64,000 nucleotides of DNA, taken from an uncultured Monoglobus sp. (GTDB lineage Bacteria; Bacillota; Clostridia; Monoglobales; Monoglobaceae). The position numbers and the translations under genes were made by a program. The notes beneath the pieces were generated by a model. It was given only the letters and a program-made list of their open reading frames with translations. It did not search any database and was not told the DNA's origin. Below, in pieces: positions 52,168 through 61,374 of this stretch (its first letter is position 1; every line of letters starts with the position of its first letter). The DNA is taken from assembly GCA_947630135.1 (NCBI GenBank), contig CANRGH010000001.1:186001-250000 (forward strand), in the 5' to 3' direction.

Positions 52168-55100
52168 TTAGAATTCCACGTTTACCTTTGTGTCGGCCGC
52201 AGGCATCTCGAAGGTGTAATATCCGTCCTTGCCCTCAACGGGTGTAACCGTTGTGCCGGGCAGCGTCAGAACGTTCTTTGCCTTCGGGCTGGTCTTGATC
52301 GTGATGATCTCGCCGGGAGCCGCCATATAAGACTTGGCTAAATTCTCATCAGACGGTGTCGTGCCATAGTTCACGGGAGCCCAGCCTCCGAAGTATTGCT
52401 CGGGTGTGGGCAGCGTGTAACCGTTGGCGTCGTAGGTTCCGTTGGGGTTATCGGTCGAAGCCGTGATGTCCGTCGCGGGATCGCCTGCCTTGTAAACGCC
52501 GTTTACTACATAGTATATAGCCACTTCGGGGCCGCTGCCGCTCATCGAGGTCCAGCCTGTGGGCTTGTTGACGCCATCGCCTATCGTGGTGTTGTCGAAG
52601 ATAGTAACGGTCTTGCCCTTGCCGCCCCAAGGTCTGCCCCAGTTGCCGCCTTTTCCGGCATCCATTTCCGTATCGGGATTTCTGGTGATCGTGCAGTTCT
52701 TGAAGTAGTAGCCCAGGTCTGTCTCGGCCGAATTCTTGCAGGCCGTGATGTAGCCGCCGTTGTCGCCGCCGGTCATGCCCTGCCATCTCAGTTCGCAGTT
52801 CTCGAAGTAGCAGTTGTTTCCGCCGCAGATGTAGTCGGTGTTGCCCGAGATCATGCAGTCCTTAACGTACATTGAAGACGCACCTGTGCCGAACGTGTCC
52901 TGGCTGGATACGAACGAGCAGTTGTAAAGCTCGATCTCGCTGCCGCCGGCGAATATAGCCGCCGCTCTCTCGTTGTAGGTCCTGTTGTTTACCTTGGTAT
53001 CGAGGCTGTCTCTGAACACGTCTGTCTTGGCGTCTCCGCCACCGGGAGTTACGTGGTCGTCAAGCTCTTTCTGAGTGATGTACAGATTGAAGCTGCTCTG
53101 AACGTCGATGTTCTCCATGTAGAAGCCCCTGTTCAGAGTTCTGATCGTCGATCCCCAGTTATTGACCGTCCACTGGCCCGTCTTGGCGACAGCGTATTCG
53201 GCGCTGTACCAGCCCTGATAGGACTTGCCCTCGCCGGTCTCGGGATCGCCCGGGTCTGTCTGAGGCGCGGCTGAGTCGTAAACATAGCCTATGCCGTAGT
53301 ACCAGGTGATCAACGGTCTTTGCTCGGGATCCGCCGCCTTGAGAGCTATATCATCCATGTTGACATAGAGCTGCTCTTCATAGGTGCCGGGGTCGATAAC
53401 TATCGTAACGACCTGACCGGGCTCTCTTGACATCAGTCTTACCGCCGCGAGAGCCTCACTGATCGTTTTGTATTCCTTGTCGGCGCCGACCGTCAGAGTG
53501 TCTTTATAATCAAGCTTATCGGGGCCGTCCTTCATCAGAAGTATGTTCTTGAAGGGGTTCTGATCGCCCGCCAGGAACTGATAGCTTCCCGACAGAGGCG
53601 ACAGCGTGTATGCCTGACCGTCCGCCGTCGTGAGGGCGATATCGTATGTCTCGTTGGACATCAGCGTAACCTTGTATGTGCCGTCCGCAGCTACTTCGGC
53701 TGTGTCGTAAGGCTCGGCCTCACCCTGCTTGGTGAATGTCAGCTTGGCGCCTATGGCCGCGTCGTAGGGATATACGGGCGTCAGCAGGTCGTGCGACGAG
53801 ATCGTCGAAACATTACCGCCTACCTCAGCGTTCGCGATAAGAACGAACGTCAGATCCATTGTCTGGTCGTATCTGTTCTGCTCGATCTTGATATGCTGAG
53901 ATTCAATAGTCGCGCAGACGTCTGCTTCGCCCTCGATCGAGGGTGTAAACGTCTTGCCCTTGGGCAGCGTGATGCTGTAATCATCCTCAACGGGTATCGA
54001 ATATGTTTCTGTCGGGTCATCGTCATTTGTGAACACGATGTTCTTGCCGCTTAAATCGCGTCCGGTCAGGTTCTGAACGCTTCCCGACAGAGTCTTATCG
54101 GGCGTTTCCTCATAGTACTCGATGAATATCGCGTAGAGGTTCTTGTTGGAGCCGCCGCCGTAGGTGTAAACGGGCTTGCCGCTCTCGGCCTGAGCCTTTG
54201 TCAGGTCGTAAGTCACCGCTGTCACGCCATCTTTGCCCGAAGCTTCCGAGGCAACAACCTCGGGTGTGCCGTCGCCGTCAGCGTCATAGGCGATGTTCTG
54301 GGATCTGCCGGCATTGCCGTGACCGTCAAACACTACCGTGACCGTGCAGGCATAGGGCTCGGGAATGATCGAAACAAACATCTTCTCGGTGCTGCCGCCG
54401 CCGCCTCTCAGCGAGCCGGTCAATTTATACTCCTGTCCGTTGTCATGGGTGTAGTTCACGCTTCTGCTCACGTCGTATACGTATCCGGGACCTACCACCG
54501 CGCCGTCAACGTTTTCAACCGGAGCGGTAGCATTGGAATCGTAATTAGCCAGCGCTTCCTTGACCGCCGGGTTATCAAGCTTCCAGATCTTATCCGCGGG
54601 GAGATTTCCTGACTCGCCTGAATCCGCAGGCTCACCTGAAGCCGTGGGCTCGTCAGCAGCGGCAACCGCGGACGCCTCATAAGGCATATCCGCCGCGAGA
54701 GCCGAAGTCGTTGCGTCGGGTGAGAATACTATCGCGTAGTAGCTCGTGTTGGTGTCGCTGTATACCTGAACATTCTCTCCGCCAAAAATTTTCTGCTCAA
54801 GAACCGGATAGCCCTCGGCAGGCTTTTCTCCCGAACCCGCGAGAGTGAGTTTGGAAACCTCGCTGTTATTAATGGCGATATGCAGTACCGTGTCATTGCT
54901 GTCGCCGCTGGTCGCGTATACATATACGGTTCCGTTTACGGGAGTGGTAAACTCGAAGCACTTGTCCTTTAAATACTCGCCGGGCTCTTCGGCAGGTTCT
55001 AATGTGCCTCTGCCCTGTGTCTTAATCGACGATGTAAATATCCGGCCGTCAGCGAAATTTTTTGTGCCTTTCTTTACAAACGCATTCACGGTAGGCTTTG

Positions 55101-58100
55101 TGCCCATTTCGGACTTCGAATAATATGTCAGTCCGTTCACGTCAACGATCGACTCGGGACCAACGTTGTATCTGTCCTCCAATGTGCCCGCGGGGAACAT
55201 TGTGGTGTTCACCGTGCCGTCGGCGTTAATGAAGGGCTCTTTGCCGAAGTCCCAAACGATCGAGCCTGCGGGATAGTCGTTTCCGGCTGCGGGATCCTGC
55301 GTTCCGGGAGTTCCTGCGGGAGGCGCAGCCGTGGGTGCCGCGGTCGCGGGAACCTCTGTGGGTGCCTCTGTGGGAGCAACAGTCGCGGGAGTCGGTTCCT
55401 CGGTGGTGTCGGGAACAACTATCCACGCGTCGCCCTCTCCGGTGATGTCGCCTATCGAAACTTCGTATTTGCTCGGTGCGACGACGGTGTAGGTTACCTC
55501 GACTCTAACGTTCTGAGCAGGCATTGTGAAGGAATTGCCGCTTACGGGAATATCCTTGCCGTCGGCGCCTGTTACCTTCATTGTCATCTCGGCTCCCTCC
55601 GTTTCGGGTGTGCCGGTGTAAGTAACGGTCGCGCCTGCCTCGAACTGATATGTCTTTGTTCCGGGCTCCGGCGTCGCGGGAGCGTCTGTGGGCGTCGAGG
55701 GGCCGGGCTGAACCGAGCCGCCCGCGGGCGTGAAGCTCAGAGCCGGGAGATAGAAGCCGTTCGTGCCGCCCGCTACCTTGATGGTCTCGCCGGCTGCCAG
55801 TTCATACGAATAATCCTTCGTCAGCACTACCGGATCCGCGCTGCAGTATGTATCCTCTTTCTCTTTCTCTGTGCCCTTTGTTATCTTTATTGATCTTAAT
55901 GTTGTGTCTCCGTCTTTCTTGTACGGCGAATCGCCCGACGCCTTTACCGTGAACTTGATAGTTCCGGCCTCGGCAGCCGTGTATGAGAAGTAGCAGCTTC
56001 CCGACGCGCTGAGCTTAAGTCCGTCCTCCGCGCTCGTCGTGATGCTCTTTGCTCCCGATACGCCCTTGACAGCACCTACCGTTATGCCGTCAACGGTCTT
56101 CTGCGAAGCCGCATTTTCATCAAGCGAGAACGAGAAGTCCTTCCACTCGCCCTCGGTGAAGTTCCATACCTTCGCCTCGCCGCCGACTGCCGGGGGATTA
56201 TCCGGTGCCTGCGTGGGCTCTGCCGGCGCTGTTGTCGGCTGCTCGGGAGCTGTTGTGGGCAGCTCGGGTTCGGAGCCGCCTTCGTCCTTTATCAATGTGA
56301 ACGAAACGACCGTTCCGGCACCGCTGTCAAACCAGAAGTATACGGTATCGCCGGCTTTGGCGCTGTATGTCTCGGGAACCTCAACAACGCCGTTTTTCAC
56401 ATCCAATGAGTACGAAAGCGCCTTTTTGGTCGGGTTGTCAACGCCCAATCCGGTCTGAGCGTTAATGCTTAACTCAGTCATGCTGCCTTCTGTGCCGCCT
56501 GACTGACCCGCTCTTACCATGATCTTGCAGTCGTAGGGAGCGTAAACCGCGACAACGTTGTTGAGGTCAGCCTCCCACTTGGCCATTGTGCCTGTTCTCA
56601 GGATAATTCTGCCGCCGTCATAACCCTTTGCGGTTCCAAGCTTGGGAGCCCTTCCCTCACCCTTGCTGTATACCGTCATATTCTCATTGCCGAAAGTTGT
56701 GCCATAATTAAGCTCTTTCTCGGGATCGTTAGGATCGGGTTTGCCGAAGTAGTATTCCAGATTGTCGTCAACATACTGATCGAGTATGAATTTGTACATG
56801 CCCGCCTCATCCTCAACGGGTGTCAGCTCCGCTGCCTCGGCAGTCGCGTCGGAAGCGGACGCCGCAGGTATAAACTCGTAGCCGAAGATCAAACCGGTCG
56901 TGCCGCCCGCCCAGAGGCCGTAGAGCTTATCCTTGCTGAGGTTCCACGTCTTTGTGCCGTAGCCGTAATCCTCGCCTTCGCTCAATGTTTCGATATTCTC
57001 CGAAGCACAGGGAACCGTTCCGGTCGTCTCATCGGCAAGCTTGGTGTCTTTGCCGTTATCGGGTGTAAAGTTGGTGGTGCCGCTGTCGGGCTGACGTCTG
57101 TAATAAATCTTGAATACTCCGTCAACATGAGGAGTTATCTCAAGGATCGTGCAATCGAAGCTCGCCGGCGTACCGTCGTCATTCTTCGCGCCCGTGGATG
57201 CGAAGAACGTCAAGTCATTTACCGATTTCGGGCTGGTGTTCGCGCTTCTCACTCTCAGGATGCATGTGCTGTCAAACTCTTTGCCGCCTATTGTCAGAGT
57301 CTGGGGATCATGGAACTGATCACCAACCTCGCCGCTGTACTTGTTAACAACCGTAACATTGGCGTCGTCGGTCAGCTTTTTGCCTTCGCTTATAAGCGCG
57401 TTTTTGTCAACAGTATATGTGCTCGCGCCTTCGGGTGTCTCACCGCCTGTTGAGGGAGCCTGCGTGGGCTCTGCGGGAGCCTGTGTGGGCTCCGCGGGAC
57501 CGGGATCAACGCTGCCGCCGCCGTTGGGCGTGAAGCTCAGAGACGGGAGATAGAAACCGTTCGTGCCGCCCGCTACCTTGATGGTCTCGCCGGCTGCCAG
57601 TTCATACGAATAATCCTTCGTCAGCACTACCGGATCCGCGCTGCAGTATGTATCCTCTTTCTCTTTCTCTGTGCCCTTTGTTATCTTTATTGATCTTAAT
57701 GTTGTGTCTCCGTCTTTCTTGTACGGCGAATCGCCCGACGCCTTTACCGTGAACTTGATAGTTCCGGCCTCGGCAGCCGTGTATGAGAAGTAGCAGCTTC
57801 CCGACGCGCTGAGCTTAAGTCCGTCCTCCGCGCTCGTCGTGATGCTCTTTGCTCCCGATACGCCCTTGACAGCACCTACCGTTATGCCGTCAACGGTCTT
57901 CTGCGAAGCCGCATTTTCATCAAGCGAGAACGAGAAGTCCTTCCACTCGCCCTCGGTGAAGTTCCATACCTTCGCCTCGCCGCCGACTGCCGGAGGATTA
58001 TCCGGAGCCTGTGTGGGCTGCGCGGGAGCCGTTGTGGGCTGGGCCGCCGCTGCCGCCAAAGTTCCCTCGCCGCCGTTTACCTTAAGTGTGGCGGTGTACA

Positions 58101-59415
58101 TTTTTGAGGGAGCCTGCGTGGGCTGCGCGGGAGCCTTTGTCGGCTGCTCGGGAGCCGTTGTGGGCTGCTCGGGAGCCTTTGTCGGCTCGGAAGGAGCTGT
58201 CGTCTCGCCGGGAGCCGCCGTGGGAGCATCCGTGGGAGCCGCCGTCGCGTTCGGGTCCGGAGACGGAGAAGCCGTGGGAGCCTCGCCCGTGCTTACAAAG
58301 CCGGCGTAATAGCTCGTGTTCTGCGTAACTCTTGTGCTTGTGGGAACTATGGGCTGGTGGTTCGCAGCGTCAGCCGCGTCTGTCTTTGAGGCGTACCAGC
58401 CGTTAAACTTGGCGTATGCCTTTGTGGGGTCGATAGGCATATTCGTGCTGAGATAAGCGTTGTTTGAATATGTCTTCGTCGCATAAACCGCGTCATCAAC
58501 ATAGAATGTTACGGTGTAGCTTCTCGTTCCCGAGCTGCCGCTGCTGCTGCCGCTGCTACTGCCGTAATAGCCGCCGAGCATTCCGCTTACCACGGTATTG
58601 GAAGAAGACTCGTTAACCGTGGCCGTGCCCGAAAGGTTCAGCACGCCCTGGTTGATCTGCGAGCCGCTCGTCGTAACGTTGCCCGAAACCATAGGCGAGA
58701 TAACGACCTTTTCGGCAACTATGCCGTCCAGCGTAACGCCGCCGGCCTTAACCATTACGAAGCCGCCGACATAAGCGGGGCCGTAGGTGCCGGGAGCCGT
58801 TATGTACATCTTGATCATGTTGTCAAGGATCTTGACAAACTCGGCTCTTGAGATCGTCGCCTGAGGTCTGATAGTTCCGTCCTCATAGCCGTTAACATAG
58901 CCCGCCGCCGTCATAGCGCCGATGTAGCCGTTGGCAAACTCGGAAACGCTCTGATAGTCGGCATACTGCGTGATGCCCGCGTTGGTATTCACGGGTGTCA
59001 GGCCGTAGGCTCTGCTCATCATTGTCATGGCCTCCTCACGCGTCATGTACGCGTCGGGGCTCATTGTGCCGTCGCCGTTGCCCTTGAGGACCGCCGCGGC
59101 AACCAGACGCAGAACAGCGTCGGCGTACCACGCGTTGGGGTCAACGTCGCTGAATGAATTTTCGGCCTTGGTAACATAGCCGATAACGTTCTGCGTTATC
59201 TGAGCGACCTCGGCGCGGGAAATCGCGTCGTCGGGTCTGAAATAGCCGCCGTCACCCTGCACAACGCCGTAACCCGACCAAAGGTCGATTACGCCCTCGG
59301 CCCAGTGGCCCGGAGTGTCCGCGTAATTCGCGGCCGAAACCGTCACCATACCGAAGGTTGTGAGGACCATAGCGATGGCAAGTACCAATGCCAGTGTTTT
59401 CTTTAAGGTTCTCAT
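52168..59415 (-). CDS. Giant S-layer-anchored pectinesterase (CE8) protein, paralogue
   Basis: 2415 residues. Signal peptide, three SLH domains (about 27-210) and an InlB-type repeat (about 300-380), all closely matching the neighbouring gene. Thr/Ala/Pro linkers with PTQAP and PTTAP units follow (about 386-470). Two identical beta modules of about 160 residues (about 470-633 and 1070-1233) share the text VWNFTEGEWKDFSFSLDEN, which resembles modules added to secreted pectinases. The C-terminal pectinesterase (about 1965-2310) has SSQDTFGTG, GNTDYICGG and NWGRPWGG. Unlike its neighbour the catalytic domain is last. Function: surface pectin de-esterification. Confidence 0.9.
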   Translation of the reverse strand: MRTLKKTLALVLAIAMVLTTFGMVTVSAANYADTPGHWAEGVIDLWSGYGVVQGDGGYFRPDDAISRAEVAQITQNVIGYVTKAENSFSDVDPNAWYADAVLRLVAAAVLKGNGDGTMSPDAYMTREEAMTMMSRAYGLTPVNTNAGITQYADYQSVSEFANGYIGAMTAAGYVNGYEDGTIRPQATISRAEFVKILDNMIKMYITAPGTYGPAYVGGFVMVKAGGVTLDGIVAEKVVISPMVSGNVTTSGSQINQGVLNLSGTATVNESSSNTVVSGMLGGYYGSSSGSSSGSSGTRSYTVTFYVDDAVYATKTYSNNAYLSTNMPIDPTKAYAKFNGWYASKTDAADAANHQPIVPTSTRVTQNTSYYAGFVSTGEAPTASPSPDPNATAAPTDAPTAAPGETTAPSEPTKAPEQPTTAPEQPTKAPAQPTQAPSKMYTATLKVNGGEGTLAAAAAQPTTAPAQPTQAPDNPPAVGGEAKVWNFTEGEWKDFSFSLDENAASQKTVDGITVGAVKGVSGAKSITTSAEDGLKLSASGSCYFSYTAAEAGTIKFTVKASGDSPYKKDGDTTLRSIKITKGTEKEKEDTYCSADPVVLTKDYSYELAAGETIKVAGGTNGFYLPSLSFTPNGGGSVDPGPAEPTQAPAEPTQAPSTGGETPEGASTYTVDKNALISEGKKLTDDANVTVVNKYSGEVGDQFHDPQTLTIGGKEFDSTCILRVRSANTSPKSVNDLTFFASTGAKNDDGTPASFDCTILEITPHVDGVFKIYYRRQPDSGTTNFTPDNGKDTKLADETTGTVPCASENIETLSEGEDYGYGTKTWNLSKDKLYGLWAGGTTGLIFGYEFIPAASASDATAEAAELTPVEDEAGMYKFILDQYVDDNLEYYFGKPDPNDPEKELNYGTTFGNENMTVYSKGEGRAPKLGTAKGYDGGRIILRTGTMAKWEADLNNVVAVYAPYDCKIMVRAGQSGGTEGSMTELSINAQTGLGVDNPTKKALSYSLDVKNGVVEVPETYSAKAGDTVYFWFDSGAGTVVSFTLIKDEGGSEPELPTTAPEQPTTAPAEPTQAPDNPPAVGGEAKVWNFTEGEWKDFSFSLDENAASQKTVDGITVGAVKGVSGAKSITTSAEDGLKLSASGSCYFSYTAAEAGTIKFTVKASGDSPYKKDGDTTLRSIKITKGTEKEKEDTYCSADPVVLTKDYSYELAAGETIKVAGGTNGFYLPALSFTPAGGSVQPGPSTPTDAPATPEPGTKTYQFEAGATVTYTGTPETEGAEMTMKVTGADGKDIPVSGNSFTMPAQNVRVEVTYTVVAPSKYEVSIGDITGEGDAWIVVPDTTEEPTPATVAPTEAPTEVPATAAPTAAPPAGTPGTQDPAAGNDYPAGSIVWDFGKEPFINADGTVNTTMFPAGTLEDRYNVGPESIVDVNGLTYYSKSEMGTKPTVNAFVKKGTKNFADGRIFTSSIKTQGRGTLEPAEEPGEYLKDKCFEFTTPVNGTVYVYATSGDSNDTVLHIAINNSEVSKLTLAGSGEKPAEGYPVLEQKIFGGENVQVYSDTNTSYYAIVFSPDATTSALAADMPYEASAVAAADEPTASGEPADSGESGNLPADKIWKLDNPAVKEALANYDSNATAPVENVDGAVVGPGYVYDVSRSVNYTHDNGQEYKLTGSLRGGGGSTEKMFVSIIPEPYACTVTVVFDGHGNAGRSQNIAYDADGDGTPEVVASEASGKDGVTAVTYDLTKAQAESGKPVYTYGGGSNKNLYAIFIEYYEETPDKTLSGSVQNLTGRDLSGKNIVFTNDDDPTETYSIPVEDDYSITLPKGKTFTPSIEGEADVCATIESQHIKIEQNRYDQTMDLTFVLIANAEVGGNVSTISSHDLLTPVYPYDAAIGAKLTFTKQGEAEPYDTAEVAADGTYKVTLMSNETYDIALTTADGQAYTLSPLSGSYQFLAGDQNPFKNILLMKDGPDKLDYKDTLTVGADKEYKTISEALAAVRLMSREPGQVVTIVIDPGTYEEQLYVNMDDIALKAADPEQRPLITWYYGIGYVYDSAAPQTDPGDPETGEGKSYQGWYSAEYAVAKTGQWTVNNWGSTIRTLNRGFYMENIDVQSSFNLYITQKELDDHVTPGGGDAKTDVFRDSLDTKVNNRTYNERAAAIFAGGSEIELYNCSFVSSQDTFGTGASSMYVKDCMISGNTDYICGGNNCYFENCELRWQGMTGGDNGGYITACKNSAETDLGYYFKNCTITRNPDTEMDAGKGGNWGRPWGGKGKTVTIFDNTTIGDGVNKPTGWTSMSGSGPEVAIYYVVNGVYKAGDPATDITASTDNPNGTYDANGYTLPTPEQYFGGWAPVNYGTTPSDENLAKSYMAAPGEIITIKTSPKAKNVLTLPGTTVTPVEGKDGYYTFEMPAADTKVNVEF
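55728..58010 (-). repeat. 480-bp module duplicated at an offset of exactly 1800 bp
   Basis: Positions about 55728-56210 and 57528-58010 are almost identical (a few substitutions near the ends; the lines starting 55801 and 57601 onward match base for base). The offset of 1800 bp is 600 codons. Such identity means a very recent duplication or ongoing gene conversion. Confidence 0.93.
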
Positions 59416-59498
59416 AAAAACCCTCCTTAAAATAATAAATTTAATGTTTTTTACAAATCCGCATGCCGATAAACCGAATATATCGGCAATTATTATAA

Positions 59499-59527
59499 AT
59501 TATACAACTTTTTTTATAAAAAGTCAA
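59499..59527 (-). promoter_or_regulatory. Promoter of the second giant SLH gene
   Basis: On the minus strand TTGACT (59527-59522) and TATAAT (59504-59499) with 17 bp spacing. The leader has a 7-bp hairpin GCCGATA/TATCGGC (59465-59487), then AAGGAGGG before the ATG. Confidence 0.8.
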
Positions 59528-59587
59528 TATATTTTGCGCAAAAAATATGCCCGAATGGCCCGCGCTCAAATTAATTTAATTTACCCC

Positions 59588-59616
59588 TTGATAAAATTTC
59601 CTCACTTTGGTATAAT
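59588..59616 (+). promoter_or_regulatory. ruvAB promoter
   Basis: TTGATA (59588-59593) and TATAAT (59611-59616) with 17 bp between. No LexA-type box is visible nearby. Confidence 0.75.
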
Positions 59617-59666
59617 GTGAAGATGAAGGTTTTTTATCCTTATTAAACAAAACGGAGAAAAATAAA

Positions 59667-60257
59667 ATGCTTTATTATATTGAAGGAAAACTTATATTAA
59701 AGGCCGAGGACTGCGCGGTGATCGACTGCGGCGGCATAGGGTACCGGATATTCTCGACGCGCCCCTCGCTGGACGCGCTCGGCGAGCCCGGCTCGACCGC
59801 GAGGCTCTACACCTATCTGAACATCAAGACCTCGGCGGACACGTTCGCGCTCTACGGCTTCGCGACGCTTGAGGAGCGGAACATCTTTGAGATGATCCTC
59901 GGCGTCAGCGGCATAGGCGCGAAAACGGCGGCAAGCCTTTTGTCAAACGTGTCGCCCTCGAAATTCGCCCTGTGCGTTATCGGCGACGATTCGGCCTATC
60001 TCTCAAAGCACACGCCGGGACTCGGCCCCAAGGGCGCGAAGCGGCTTGTGCTCGAGCTCAAGGACAAGTTCAAGAACGCCGACCTTGAGGGCGTCGCGGG
60101 CGACGAGATCTTCGCACCCGAAACCGACGACGGAAACGAGGCGGTCTCGGCGCTTATCGCCCTCGGCTATTCGCCCGACGAGGCGAAGCGCGCTCTGCGC
60201 GGCGCGGAGGGAACCACCGAGGAAATGATCAAGCAAGCCCTTAAAAATCTGATATAA
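59667..60257 (+). CDS. ruvA: Holliday junction helicase subunit RuvA
   Basis: 196 residues, usual length. The N-terminal OB fold (MLYYIEGKLILKAED), the helix-hairpin-helix part (LGVSGIGAKTAASLL, TPGLGPKGAKRLVLELKDK) and the C-terminal domain III (SALIALGYSPDEAKRAL) are all present. It binds four-way junctions and recruits RuvB, encoded 17 bp downstream. ruvC is not adjacent. Confidence 0.96.
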   Translation: MLYYIEGKLILKAEDCAVIDCGGIGYRIFSTRPSLDALGEPGSTARLYTYLNIKTSADTFALYGFATLEERNIFEMILGVSGIGAKTAASLLSNVSPSKFALCVIGDDSAYLSKHTPGLGPKGAKRLVLELKDKFKNADLEGVAGDEIFAPETDDGNEAVSALIALGYSPDEAKRALRGAEGTTEEMIKQALKNLI

Positions 60258-60274
60258 AATATTTTCGGAAATGA

Positions 60275-61342
60275 GTGAAACAGTTGGCTATTAACAACAG
60301 CATTAACAGCAGCGAGGAGAGAATTGTCTCGACCACCGAGCAGAACGAGGACTCGCAGATCGAATTCAGTCTGCGGCCCAAGACCCTGAACGATTATATC
60401 GGGCAGGACAAGGTGAAGGACAACCTTAAGGTGTTCATTGAGGCCGCCAAGCAAAGAGGCGAGCCTCTTGACCATGTGCTTTTTTACGGCCCTCCGGGTC
60501 TCGGCAAGACCACGCTCGCCGGGATCATTGCCGCTGAGATGAACGTCAATATCCGCGTTACCTCGGGCCCGGCGATTGAGAAGCCCGGCGATCTGGCGGC
60601 GTTGCTCACGAATTTGTCGCAGGGAGACATTCTGTTCGTGGACGAGATACACCGCCTAAGCCGCAGCGTGGAGGAGATACTCTACCCCGCAATGGAGGAT
60701 TACGCGCTCGATATTATAATAGGAAAAGGCCCGTCGGCGAGGTCGATAAGGCTGGATCTGCCGAAGTTCACGCTGATAGGCGCGACGACCCGCGCGGGAG
60801 CGCTGGCGGCGCCGCTGCGCGACAGGTTCGGCATAATCAACCGCCTTGACATGTACAAGCCCGCCGACCTTTCCAAAATAGTGATCCGCAGCGCGGGAAT
60901 TCTCGGCATAGGGATCGACGCGGGCGGCGCGGGAGAGATCGCGGCCCGCTCGCGCGGAACGCCGAGGATTGCCAACCGCCTTCTAAAGCGCGTCAGGGAC
61001 TTCGCCCAGATAAGCGGCAGCGAGATCGTCACCGGGGCCCTCGCGAAGGACGCTCTCAACAGGCTTGAGATCGACTCGCTCGGCCTTGACGCGATAGACA
61101 AGCGAATGCTTCTGACGGTGATCGATCACTACGGGGGAGGCCCGGTCGGGGTCGAGACCCTCGCCGCCACGATAGGCGAGGAAGCCGGAACGATCGAGGA
61201 TGTTTATGAGCCGTATCTGATGCAGATAGGATTTATAAACAGAACTCCGCGCGGCAGGGTGGTGACGCCCCTCGCCTACGAGCATTTCGGTATCGCCTAC
61301 GAGCCCGGGCGTGATCGGCAGCCGTCGCAAATAAATTTTTAA
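60275..61342 (+). CDS. ruvB: Holliday junction helicase subunit RuvB
   Basis: 355 residues from GTG 60275; there is no strong ribosome site, so the exact start within the first 20 codons is uncertain. AAA+ features: [20 protein letters not shown], Walker [12 protein letters not shown], Walker B FVDEIHRL, sensor 1 GATTRAG, and the C-terminal winged helix ([23 protein letters not shown], quoted in part by RTPRGR). It drives branch migration with RuvA. Confidence 0.96.
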   Translation: MKQLAINNSINSSEERIVSTTEQNEDSQIEFSLRPKTLNDYIGQDKVKDNLKVFIEAAKQRGEPLDHVLFYGPPGLGKTTLAGIIAAEMNVNIRVTSGPAIEKPGDLAALLTNLSQGDILFVDEIHRLSRSVEEILYPAMEDYALDIIIGKGPSARSIRLDLPKFTLIGATTRAGALAAPLRDRFGIINRLDMYKPADLSKIVIRSAGILGIGIDAGGAGEIAARSRGTPRIANRLLKRVRDFAQISGSEIVTGALAKDALNRLEIDSLGLDAIDKRMLLTVIDHYGGGPVGVETLAATIGEEAGTIEDVYEPYLMQIGFINRTPRGRVVTPLAYEHFGIAYEPGRDRQPSQINF

Positions 61343-61374
61343 TATGATATAAATATAATATAGGAGACAAAGCT

